Shown here piece after piece: positions 42,164-50,544 of a stretch of 64,000 nt of DNA. This stretch comes from JBBBNV01 sp037137075 (lineage in GTDB: Bacteria > Bacillota > Bacilli > Paenibacillales > NBRC-103111). Under the pieces are notes generated by a model that saw nothing but the letters and a program-made list of their open reading frames with translations, was not told the origin of the DNA and did not search any database. Numbering within the stretch: position 1 is the first letter of the stretch; each line of letters starts with the position of its first letter. The stretch covers positions 1 through 64,000 of the forward strand of contig NZ_JBBBNV010000013.1 in NCBI RefSeq assembly GCF_037137075.1. Reading direction: 5' to 3'. A program made the translations under genes and the position numbers.

Positions 42164-42199
42164 TTCATAGTTATCCTATGAATATAATAGATTATAACA
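42164..42199 (-). promoter_or_regulatory. Extended -10 promoter and palindromic operator of the Crp/Fnr gene
   Basis: TGTTATAAT (minus strand, 42191-42199) is an extended -10. Just downstream, TTCATAG-TTATC-CTATGAA (42164-42182) is a perfect 7-bp dyad at the expected transcription start, well placed for autorepression. Confidence 0.6.
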
Positions 42200-42258
42200 A
42201 AAGGAGAAAGTCAAAAAAGTCGGCTGCCCGACAAAAAAGCGCTGTTTGCTCAAACAAC

Positions 42259-42302
42259 ACAAGGGCAGAGCAAATCGCCACCGCGATCCGCTCTGCCCTT
42301 GT
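42259..42302 (-). terminator. Terminator after the alcohol dehydrogenase gene
   Basis: Perfect 13-bp arms ACAAGGGCAGAGC / GCTCTGCCCTTGT with an 18-base loop; the minus-strand tail TGTTGTTTG is only moderately T-rich. It separates the sugar cluster from the Crp/Fnr gene. Confidence 0.75.
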
Positions 42303-42438
42303 AAAGCATACTTGCTATTTGATGAAGACTGCTTGCCGCTGCCCGCCTTCTCAGCCCTTGTTCAGCGATCCAGCGCAAGGCAGCAGTACCTTTTGCTTGA
42401 AGGCGACGATCTCAGGATATAGCTTCCTTCGCCTTCTA

Positions 42439-43452
42439 TTAAACTTCCACCATCGCCTTGATGACCTTCGCTGCCGGGTCCAGCCATTGCTCGAACCGCA
42501 CCGGCATTTCTTCGAAGCTGGCGCGATGGGTAATATAGGAGGCTGTATCGATACTGCCGCTCTTCATTGCCCGCAGCACAGCATCGAAATCCTCCCGCGT
42601 CGCATTCCGGCTGCCCATCAGCGTCAGCTCGCGCTTATGGAATTCAGGATGGCTGAATACAATGTCCGCTTTGACGAGTCCGACGTAAACGAGCGTCCCG
42701 CCATGCGCTGTGTACTCCACCGCCTGCGACATGGAACGGACGTTTCCAGTGGCATCGAGCACGACAGACGGGAACTCCCCGCCGGTGATTTCGGCAATCC
42801 GCTCCACAGGCTGTTCCAGCGCATTCACTGTATACGCGGCTCCGGCCCACTGGCGGCAAAATTCCAGCCGTTCCTCGTTCACGTCCATCATGATGACCTT
42901 CGCCCCGGATTGCGCGGCGAATTTGGCAATGCCAAGACCAATCGGGCCTGCGCCGATCACGAGCGCATACTCCCCGGCCTGAAGGCCCGAACGCCTTACC
43001 GCATGAGCCCCAATGCTCATCGGCTCCAGCAGCGCCGCCTCATCCAGTGTCAGCCCCGCGGCAGGAAGCAGATGCGTAAGCGGTACGGCCAGCAGCTCCT
43101 GCATGCCTCCATCCGTGTGGACGCCAAGCACCTGCATCCGGGTGCAGCAGTTCGTCTTGCCCCTCCGGCAGGCCAGGCACTCCCCGCATTCCATATAGGG
43201 GATAACCGCCACCTGATCCCCTGCCCGTATGCCAAGCTCGTTGTCCGGAGCAAGCTCAATGACCCCGGCAAGCTCATGACCCAGTACGCGCGGGTACGTA
43301 AAATACGGCTGATTGCCTTTAAACGCATGGATATCTGTGCCGCAAATGCCGATCCGCTTAATACGGACCAGCGCCTCTCCCGGCTTTACACCCGGCGCCT
43401 CCACCTCTACCCGTCCAAAACGGTTCGGTTCCTCGCATACAATTCGTTTCAC
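42439..43452 (-). CDS. Zinc-dependent alcohol/polyol dehydrogenase (MDR family)
   Basis: This 337-residue medium-chain dehydrogenase has a catalytic zinc site at C37 (GICGTD), H59 and E60 (GHE) and a structural zinc site at C89, C92, C95, C103. The Rossmann motif is VIGAGPIGLG (about 165-174). Close types oxidise sugar acids or polyols (L-galactonate or sorbitol dehydrogenase-like). It is the last gene of the cluster that begins with the LarA-like gene, so it probably acts on the imported compound. The substrate is not determined. Confidence 0.88.
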   Translation of the reverse strand: MKRIVCEEPNRFGRVEVEAPGVKPGEALVRIKRIGICGTDIHAFKGNQPYFTYPRVLGHELAGVIELAPDNELGIRAGDQVAVIPYMECGECLACRRGKTNCCTRMQVLGVHTDGGMQELLAVPLTHLLPAAGLTLDEAALLEPMSIGAHAVRRSGLQAGEYALVIGAGPIGLGIAKFAAQSGAKVIMMDVNEERLEFCRQWAGAAYTVNALEQPVERIAEITGGEFPSVVLDATGNVRSMSQAVEYTAHGGTLVYVGLVKADIVFSHPEFHKRELTLMGSRNATREDFDAVLRAMKSGSIDTASYITHRASFEEMPVRFEQWLDPAAKVIKAMVEV

Positions 43453-43473
43453 ACGCTACACTCCCTGATTCGT

Positions 43474-45099
43474 TTATGATTGTGCCTTCGCCGTCCGGTA
43501 TTCCTGCGGCGTCAAGCCGAAATGCTTCTTGAACACCTTGTTGAAGTAAGCCGGATTCTGATAGCCAATTTGCAGTGAAATCTCATAAATCTTCATACTG
43601 CTGAGCGTCAGCATCTGGACCGACTTCTCCAGCTTCAGCCGGGTCATATACTCGCTCAGATTTTCTCCGGCCTCCAGCTTAAATATCCGGGATAAATACG
43701 CCGGGTGCAGCCCTAAATAATCGGCAATTTCCTGAAGCGAAATATTTTGCGACAGATGGGCCAGCATATATTTCTGGGCTTCCTTCACGATGCCGGCCCG
43801 GGCCGTCCTCGATTCCTGCAGGGCATGTGTCCGGATTTTGTCGAACACGGTCCGGACCCACTCCCGCAAATGCTTCACAGTTCCAGCCGGGACCAAGGCC
43901 CTGCCCTTCACATAGTCCGTGTCGATAATGTCGGACAGCTGCTTGCCGTTCTTATGCGCAATGTAGGAGAACGACGAGAAAATGAAGAAGAACGCCTGGG
44001 TAATATGCTCCGACGACTCCGCCCAGTACAGCTCCAGCTCCTCCATCGCCGACTCCAGCTTCTTCTCCACCGCTTCCCAGTGGCCGGCCTCCAGCAGATG
44101 CATCAGCGTCGGCGGCTCATACAGTCGGTTCAGCGTTTGGATGCTCACCTCATCGGCCTGGGCCAGCCGGTAAATCGGAAGCTCCTTGTCCATCCCGAAG
44201 CGCTTGCGGAACACCAGCAGCAAATGATCGTAGCGGCTCGCCACCGTCTGAGGGAAAGCGCCCCATTGCCCGATCAGCACCGAGACTCTTTTCTTCAAAT
44301 AATGCTGTACATTGCTCTGGAATTCGCCCGCCAGCTTCTCCACCCGCGCCGTTTGCTTGTCCGCCGGCACTGCCTTATCCTTCGGAATAAGCAGGAGGAC
44401 CAAATAATCGTGCACGTCCTTGCACTGCCAGACGTTAAAATGCTCCGCATACGTCTCCTCCGCCATATTGCCGATGGCAAACTCCATCAGCGACATCTCA
44501 AACGGATTGTATTCGCTGAAGTCCTCCTTGAACCGGACCAGCGCCATCAGCATCTCATCCCCGCAGGCAGCCGGAATCTCCAGATGCTTGAGCTTTTCCT
44601 GCAGCTTATCCTCCGATAACCGCTTCCCCTGAAGCAGCTCCTGGAGAAACTCCCCTTTGAGCCGGGGCAAATGATCGCGCAGCACCTTCCGGGCCTGCTC
44701 ATACGCATCATGCTGCTCCAGCTCCCGGTGAATCCGCTCCACCACTTGTCCGACGCAAGTCATAAACTCCTCGTCGCTGACCGGCTTGAGCAAATAGGCC
44801 GAAATGTTATTCTGGAGGCCTTTTTGGGCATACTCAAACTCCGCATAGCCGGAGAGCAGAATGCATTTGGTCCGCTTCCAGCGCTCCTGGATGGCGGCAA
44901 CCAGCTCCAGCCCGTTAATCACGGGCATGTTAATGTCTGTCACGACGATATCTACAGAATGTGTGCTCAAAATATCAAGCGCTTCTCTGGCAGAAAAGGC
45001 CTTGTATACGGAATCGATGCCTAAATCCGCCCACCTGATCGTCGCCGCTAACGTTTCCACGACATTCGTTTCATCATCAACCAGCACGATGGAAAGCAT
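43474..45099 (-). CDS. YesN-type response regulator with AraC DNA-binding domain
   Basis: This 541-residue protein has an N-terminal receiver domain with phospho-acceptor D55 (VTDINMP) and the conserved Lys in LLKPV (about 106), a central region of about 300 residues, and a C-terminal AraC helix-turn-helix pair (about 435-535; LQEIADYLGLHPAYLSRIFK). The ATG shares one base with the kinase stop (TAATG), so kinase and regulator are coupled. Such pairs control adjacent sugar ABC operons. Confidence 0.93.
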   Translation of the reverse strand: MLSIVLVDDETNVVETLAATIRWADLGIDSVYKAFSAREALDILSTHSVDIVVTDINMPVINGLELVAAIQERWKRTKCILLSGYAEFEYAQKGLQNNISAYLLKPVSDEEFMTCVGQVVERIHRELEQHDAYEQARKVLRDHLPRLKGEFLQELLQGKRLSEDKLQEKLKHLEIPAACGDEMLMALVRFKEDFSEYNPFEMSLMEFAIGNMAEETYAEHFNVWQCKDVHDYLVLLLIPKDKAVPADKQTARVEKLAGEFQSNVQHYLKKRVSVLIGQWGAFPQTVASRYDHLLLVFRKRFGMDKELPIYRLAQADEVSIQTLNRLYEPPTLMHLLEAGHWEAVEKKLESAMEELELYWAESSEHITQAFFFIFSSFSYIAHKNGKQLSDIIDTDYVKGRALVPAGTVKHLREWVRTVFDKIRTHALQESRTARAGIVKEAQKYMLAHLSQNISLQEIADYLGLHPAYLSRIFKLEAGENLSEYMTRLKLEKSVQMLTLSSMKIYEISLQIGYQNPAYFNKVFKKHFGLTPQEYRTAKAQS

Positions 45100-46847
45100 T
45101 ATCCGTTCCTCCGATCTTGGGCAGCTTCAGCCGTTTTGCCCCAGGATATAATGACCCGCAGTCCCCCTAAGGGAGAATTCTCAAACTGAAGACCCGCCTG
45201 CTTGTGGTATTGGAACAGCAGCCGCTGATGCACATTCCATAGCCCGCAGCTGGATTCCCCGTCCATCGGGCGTGTGATACGCTCACGCAGCTTCTGCTTC
45301 TTTTCCTCACTTAGCCCCGTGCCATTATCATCTATCATAATCATGAACTCGCTGTCGGTTTCCCTGCCTTCAATGGAAATAATGCCGTACTCCTCAATAC
45401 TGCCGACGCCATGCAAAATCGCATTTTCCACGATAGGCTGAATCAGCAGCCGGGGAACCTCGATATTCAGCATTGATGACGGAATATCAATCTCATAATG
45501 AAAGCGCTCTATCCTCAGATTTTGAATATCCAGATAGCTGGTCACCAGCCGGATTTCATCCTTAAGGGGGGTCAGCGTGCTTTCCAGCTTCGTGATGTAC
45601 CGGTAATATTGAGCCAGATTCAGCACCATGGCAGTCGCTGAATCCTTGTCGTCGATGGCAATCATATTCTTGACAAAGAATAGGCAGTTGTACAAAAAAT
45701 GGGGGTTAATCTGGGATTGCAGCTGCTTCAGCTTGGCTTCGCGAAAGCGGATGTTCTCCTTGTACACCGTTTCAATGAGACGTTCGATTTCAGCCGCCAT
45801 TTCGTTAAAGCGGTAAAATAAATAGTCAAATTCATTTCTGGATTTGTGGTTCAGACGAACGGAATACTTGCCGTGCTGAATGCCCTGCACGCCCTGCAGC
45901 AGCATCTTGATGGGTGACTGGACCTGCTTGTACAGGAAATAGGCAACCACCATGCTCATCACGAGCAGCAGCCCCATCGCCATATAAAATACATTCCGGG
46001 CCTTAAAGATCGGGGACAAAATTTGGTGAAGCGGCATATAATCGACCAAATACCAGCCCAGACTGTCATTCTTGGTGTAGTTCACCATATACTGCTCCCC
46101 ATGAAGCTTCAGCAGCAGATGGCCGCTTTGCTCCAGCGGGTATTGCTCCAGCTGTTCAATCATTTGGCCGACCATGTCCGTGTCCGCGCCGCTGCTGGTA
46201 ATGACTTCCGAACGGGAGGCATACAGGAACGGCTCCCCCTGATTATCCCCCTTGAACTCCGTCAGCATGGTGACGATATTTTGCTTGAAGAACCGCACCT
46301 CAATTAGCGACTCCGCATCGAGCGGATTCCGGTATGAAATGAGCGGACTGAGCACAAATTTGGAGAAATAAGCATCCCCTTCGGTCTTCGGATGATATTT
46401 CCAGCTCGTCGTTACGTTCTCCCGCAGGGTGCTCGAATTATACACCGAAGAATAATCCCCCGAAATGTCCATATTCATCTGCGGCAAATGAATGGCCAGC
46501 CCATTCGTCCAGCTGCTGGTTGCGCTGAGCAGCCCCATCTTCTTAACCAGGGAATCCTGCAGCTCCAGCTGCCGCAGACGATCCACAGGCGGGATATTGG
46601 AATCCGCCAGCTCCTTAATCGTCTGATCCTTGCTCACTACAATCGCCAGAATCGAAAGCTGCTTCACATGATTGTCCACCTGGGACGAGAAGAAGGACAT
46701 CCGTTTGAGACTGGCTTCCTGAATTTCTTTTTCAATCACTTCCACCGAGGTTTCGTTCGAATAGCTGTACAATACGACGATCGGCGCAAGCAGCAGCAGT
46801 ACGAGCAAGGTAATTTTGTTATAGGTGGTCCAGCGCTTTCGCATCAT
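45099..46847 (-). CDS. YesM-type sensor histidine kinase
   Basis: This 582-residue kinase has a membrane helix at about 13-30, an extracytoplasmic sensor of about 260 residues, a second helix at about 290-310, HAMP (about 310-365), His_kinase domain with phospho-His in QINPHFLYN (about 380) and an ATPase domain with DNGTGL (about 520). It senses an external sugar, probably with the solute-binding protein, and phosphorylates the AraC-type regulator. Confidence 0.93.
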   Translation of the reverse strand: MMRKRWTTYNKITLLVLLLLAPIVVLYSYSNETSVEVIEKEIQEASLKRMSFFSSQVDNHVKQLSILAIVVSKDQTIKELADSNIPPVDRLRQLELQDSLVKKMGLLSATSSWTNGLAIHLPQMNMDISGDYSSVYNSSTLRENVTTSWKYHPKTEGDAYFSKFVLSPLISYRNPLDAESLIEVRFFKQNIVTMLTEFKGDNQGEPFLYASRSEVITSSGADTDMVGQMIEQLEQYPLEQSGHLLLKLHGEQYMVNYTKNDSLGWYLVDYMPLHQILSPIFKARNVFYMAMGLLLVMSMVVAYFLYKQVQSPIKMLLQGVQGIQHGKYSVRLNHKSRNEFDYLFYRFNEMAAEIERLIETVYKENIRFREAKLKQLQSQINPHFLYNCLFFVKNMIAIDDKDSATAMVLNLAQYYRYITKLESTLTPLKDEIRLVTSYLDIQNLRIERFHYEIDIPSSMLNIEVPRLLIQPIVENAILHGVGSIEEYGIISIEGRETDSEFMIMIDDNGTGLSEEKKQKLRERITRPMDGESSCGLWNVHQRLLFQYHKQAGLQFENSPLGGLRVIISWGKTAEAAQDRRNG

Positions 46848-47093
46848 GTCACTTCCCGCTGCAAGAATACCTCTATTCTAGAGCAAAAGAGCGGACCTGG
46901 GTAATCCAGATAATGGGATATTTCCATTCGCAGCGCCTCGCGCCGTTCTGGAACAGACGTGTTTGTAAATTTGTAAATCCGGATAACCATTCAGGGCCGC
47001 GACGAACATCAGTGCCATTTTCTCCATTTCGTGAAAACCAGCATGACCAGGCTCACCACCGCGAATGGAAATGGTTTGAGCGGCTTAACTGTA
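46848..47093. other. Intergenic stretch with a spaced inverted repeat
   Basis: A 12-bp perfect inverted pair, ATTTCCATTCGC (46920-46931) and GCGAATGGAAAT (47061-47072), frames 129 bases between permease and kinase genes. No coding frame or clear promoter was seen. Confidence 0.4.
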
Positions 47094-47918
47094 TTAGCCT
47101 TTGACCGCCCCAGCCGACAATCCGCTTACAATGTACCGCTGCGTCAGCAAGGCCATCAGCAGCACCGGCAGGGTGATGATGCAAGCCGCCGCCATCAGTG
47201 CGCCCCATTCAATCGAGGTGCCGGAAATAAAGTTAAACACAGCCAGCGGCAGCGGCTTCGTATTCTCGCCGGACAAGATCAGGGAGAACATGAAGTTGTT
47301 CCAGGAGAAAATAAACGCCAGCAAGGACGAGGTCACGATACCGGGCACCGACACCGGAAGCACCATTTGGATGAAGGTCCGCAGCTTCGAGCAGCCGTCC
47401 ATCCAGGAGGATTCCTCGACCTCCACCGGGAAGGTTTCGAAGAACGGAATCATGACCCACATAATAAATGGAAGGCCAATGACCATGTGGCTCAGCACCA
47501 GCGCCGGGTAGGAATCAATCAGGTGAATCTTGTTGAACAGAATGTACCAGGGCACCAGATATGTAATGCCCGGAATAATTTTGGCAATCAGAATCGTCAG
47601 GGAAAAATAGCTCATCCGGTACCGGGCAATCGCATAGGCTGCTGGCAGACCGAGCAGCAGCGAGCCGAGTGTGGACAAGACCGCAATGACGAAGCTGTTC
47701 TGGATAAAGCGCATGAAATCATATTCCCGGAACACCATCAGGTAATTGTCGAAATGCGGCTGAAAGCTGAACAAATGCGATGAGGACAAAATCTGCACCT
47801 GTGTTTTGAAGGATGCCGAGAACATCCACAAAAACGGGAATGAAAAGGCCAGAATCATGACTAGGGTAATGATTGCATAGTAAACTTGCTGCCCGATATT
47901 CAACTTTGCTGTATTCAA
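47094..47918 (-). CDS. Carbohydrate ABC permease, MalG/UgpE type
   Basis: This 274-residue permease has six helices and the EAA loop (EESSWMDGCSKLRTFIQMVLP, truncated here; about 178-198). The TTG at 47918 is chosen because it overlaps the stop of the first permease (TTGA) and has GGGTGG upstream; an upstream Met would lie deep in that gene. With its partner it forms the channel of a CUT1-type sugar importer. Confidence 0.9.
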   Translation of the reverse strand: MNTAKLNIGQQVYYAIITLVMILAFSFPFLWMFSASFKTQVQILSSSHLFSFQPHFDNYLMVFREYDFMRFIQNSFVIAVLSTLGSLLLGLPAAYAIARYRMSYFSLTILIAKIIPGITYLVPWYILFNKIHLIDSYPALVLSHMVIGLPFIMWVMIPFFETFPVEVEESSWMDGCSKLRTFIQMVLPVSVPGIVTSSLLAFIFSWNNFMFSLILSGENTKPLPLAVFNFISGTSIEWGALMAAACIITLPVLLMALLTQRYIVSGLSAGAVKG

Positions 47919-48796
47919 TGCATACCACCCAGCCTTTTCCGCAGCGCAATAAACGCACAAATGACGATCATAATCAGAATGAAGAACAACATCAGCAGCG
48001 CAGACGCCGAACCAAATTTGAAGTAATGGAACGCTTCCGTGAAAATCATCAGGTTCAGCGTTTCCGAAGCATAGTTCGGGCCGCCCTGTGTCGTGGCGTA
48101 AATCGTGTCGAACGTCTTCAATAAGTCAATCAGCCGAAGAATCACTGCGGTCAAAATCGTCGGCATCAGCATCGGCAGCGTAATGTGGATAAACTTCTGA
48201 AAGGACGTCGCCCCGTCCACACTGGCCGATTCATAAGGGTCCGAAGGCAGCGTCATCAGCCCGGCCACCACAATCAGTACAATCATCGGTGTCCATTCCC
48301 ACACGTCCAACAGAATCAGGGACGGCATGACCAGATCAACCGATCCGAGCCAGGCTAGAGGCTTGAAGCCCGCCAGCTTCAACAGCTGGTTCGCCAGGCC
48401 AATGGATGGCTCATAGATGAGCAGCCATACCAGACCGATCGAAACCGGTGTTGCCACCATCGGCAGCATAAGAAACGTTTTTATTAGCTTTTGGCCGGCA
48501 AACTTACGGGAAATCAAGACCGCGATCAGGACGCCGAGCACGGTCTCCAGTACGATGCTGACGCTGGTGTGATAAAACGTGCGGCCGACCGATCCCCAGA
48601 AGCGCGGGTCATTCAGCAGATGAATATAGTTGTCCAGTCCGACCCATTTGGGCGGTGTAGCAGCAGACATGCTCCATTCGTAAAGGCTAATCCGAACCGT
48701 ATAGCCAATGGGAAACGCAACCATAAGCAATATAAACAAGACCGCCGGCAGCGTGAATACCCATTTGAGATTGCGGTCCATCCATGCGGAAACCAT
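47915..48796 (-). CDS. Carbohydrate ABC permease, MalF/UgpA type
   Basis: This 293-residue permease has six helices and the EAA loop (ESASVDGATSFQKFIHITLP) near residue 205. The ATG at 48796 (MVSAWMDRN) has GAAGGAGG 7 bases before it; a nearer ATG two codons earlier is too close. It is the first of two permease genes; no ATPase gene is in the cluster, so a shared MsmX-type ATPase elsewhere is expected. Confidence 0.9.
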   Translation of the reverse strand: MVSAWMDRNLKWVFTLPAVLFILLMVAFPIGYTVRISLYEWSMSAATPPKWVGLDNYIHLLNDPRFWGSVGRTFYHTSVSIVLETVLGVLIAVLISRKFAGQKLIKTFLMLPMVATPVSIGLVWLLIYEPSIGLANQLLKLAGFKPLAWLGSVDLVMPSLILLDVWEWTPMIVLIVVAGLMTLPSDPYESASVDGATSFQKFIHITLPMLMPTILTAVILRLIDLLKTFDTIYATTQGGPNYASETLNLMIFTEAFHYFKFGSASALLMLFFILIMIVICAFIALRKRLGGMH

Positions 48797-48917
48797 CGTC
48801 ATTCCTCCTTCGCAATCAGGCAGCGTACGCATTGGCCGGCCGCTGTCCTGAAACGCCGCCGCCTGCCGCCCGCGCCCTGCTGATTGTGTACCCATTGCAG
48901 ATGCATTTAAAAATCAG

Positions 48918-48952
48918 AAGCGGGCCCGCAGCGCTTGCAACCCGGCCCGCTT
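48918..48952 (-). terminator. Hairpin between solute-binding protein and permease genes, probable partial terminator
   Basis: Arms AAGCGGGCC / GGCCCGCTT (9 bp) enclose a GC-rich loop, and the minus-strand tail contains five T. Its place between binding-protein and permease genes fits partial termination that raises the binding protein level. Confidence 0.7.
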
Positions 48953-48983
48953 GTTCTGGTCATGCTTAACGCACAGTCATCCG

Positions 48984-50300
48984 TTATTTCAGCTTGTCTT
49001 TGTCAATAATCGCCTGCAGCTCTGAATTGGCCTTCTCTGCCGCCGCCTTGATGTCTTCACCCAGGACCGCCTTGACGACGATATTGCCTACTGCGTCACG
49101 TGCCTCACCGACACTGATAACCTGCGGCACGTTATGCCCTACGCCGATTTTCATCGTTTCTTTAATCGCTGCCGCCAAATCCTGCGGGTACGTTTCCGTG
49201 CCTTCCTTCTTGTCCCATACCGAGGTCCGTACGCCCGGTACGCCGTTACGCTGCACTCTCAGCACGTTTTCTTTGTTGGTCGCCCACTGAATGAAGGCCC
49301 AAGCCGCTTCTTTATTTTTCGTGCCGGAGTTGATTCCGAGCGACCAGGCCGCCACGTTGAACGGCTTCATGCCGGCTTTCCCGCCAGGGAACATCGCGAA
49401 GCCAACCTTATCGCTGACGAGCGATTTTTTCGGGTCCGTGACGTTCTGGTACACTGCGGCAGTCTCTGTGTAAAAGGCCGCTTTGCCTTGTGCAAAAATC
49501 CCTGCCGCCTGCGGCCAAGCCATATTCAGCACGCCCTGCGGCGCATAGTTTTTCAGCAAATCCGCGTAAATCTGGAAGCCGCTGAGCGCCTCCGGCGTGT
49601 TAACTACCGCTTTGTCGCCCTTCATGAAGTCTCCGCCCTCCGCGAACAGGTAAGAGGAAACCCCTACCACCAGGGAGTTGCGCTGGCCTCTGGCTACGAA
49701 GCCATACATTTCATTGGCCGGATCATGCACCTTCTTGACCGCTTCCTTCAGCTCATCCAGCGTCTTCGGTACCGGCAGGCTGTTCTTCTCCAGAATGTCC
49801 TTGCGGTAATACATGACGAATTGGTCGGAAAAGATTGGAATGCCGGTAAGCTTGTTATCAATGGTGTTTTCTTCGATAGAGGATTTCACGAAATCCCCGA
49901 AGTCGTACTCCGCATCCTTCTTCACATACTCATCCAGCGGAGACGTCCAGCCGTTTTTGTTATACAAAATTTTGTCCATGTAAGGCCGGAACATGAACAC
50001 ATCCGGCGACTCCGCCGCGGAGGTGAATTGTACCGCCAGCTTCTGCTGAAGCTGCTCGTCCGAGAAGCCTTGAATATCGACCTTCATTCCGGTGGAGGCC
50101 TCGAACTCCGGCAGCGCAGTCTTGATCGTATCTGTCCACGGATGGTTCTGGACGAAAACAGTAATTTTCTTCCCTTCAAACGGCCTGGCCCCTGCAGCTT
50201 GTTCTGTTTTCTTGTTGTCTGCTTGTCCTCCGCCGCACGCTGTTGTGATGAGCAGCAGCGAAGATATACATGCCAGCATCCCTTTTTTTACAAGCTTCAT
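48984..50300 (-). CDS. Extracellular sugar-binding lipoprotein of an ABC importer
   Basis: This 438-residue family 1 solute-binding protein has lipobox TTAC at Cys22. The fold is indicated by ITVFVQNHPWTDTIKTALPEFEASTG and PDVFMFRPYMDKILY. The ligand could be an oligosaccharide, uronate or aldonate; sequence alone does not say. It is second in the cluster after the LarA-like gene. Confidence 0.92.
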   Translation of the reverse strand: MKLVKKGMLACISSLLLITTACGGGQADNKKTEQAAGARPFEGKKITVFVQNHPWTDTIKTALPEFEASTGMKVDIQGFSDEQLQQKLAVQFTSAAESPDVFMFRPYMDKILYNKNGWTSPLDEYVKKDAEYDFGDFVKSSIEENTIDNKLTGIPIFSDQFVMYYRKDILEKNSLPVPKTLDELKEAVKKVHDPANEMYGFVARGQRNSLVVGVSSYLFAEGGDFMKGDKAVVNTPEALSGFQIYADLLKNYAPQGVLNMAWPQAAGIFAQGKAAFYTETAAVYQNVTDPKKSLVSDKVGFAMFPGGKAGMKPFNVAAWSLGINSGTKNKEAAWAFIQWATNKENVLRVQRNGVPGVRTSVWDKKEGTETYPQDLAAAIKETMKIGVGHNVPQVISVGEARDAVGNIVVKAVLGEDIKAAAEKANSELQAIIDKDKLK

Positions 50301-50544
50301 TTGTTTGTGACCCCTCTCAAAGGTTGTTGGTTGTAGTTCCTGACTTTTATGATAAATGGCTCCGTACTTCGTTGATATAGAAATGATTTAACTATTCCTT
50401 ATCCTTTTTTTACTGGATGCTAGACGTGTGGTGAAAAAAGGCTGTCTACATAGGGCTCTGCTCGCTGCTCCACGCCCCACCGCGCACTAAGTCCTGATAG
50501 CTTTTTACCGATAAGAGATGGATTTACGAGCCCTTCTACATCGT
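50301..50544. other. Spacer between LarA-like gene and binding-protein gene
   Basis: The 244 bases contain no supported frame, but hold one copy of a 20-bp dispersed word (50453-50472) and probably the promoter region of the binding-protein gene. Clear hexamers were not found. Confidence 0.35.
50453..50472. repeat. Short dispersed repeat, copy 1
   Basis: GGGCTCTGCTCGCTGCTCCA matches 52022-52041 with two mismatches in the same orientation; both lie in gaps next to the LarA-like gene. Confidence 0.5.
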
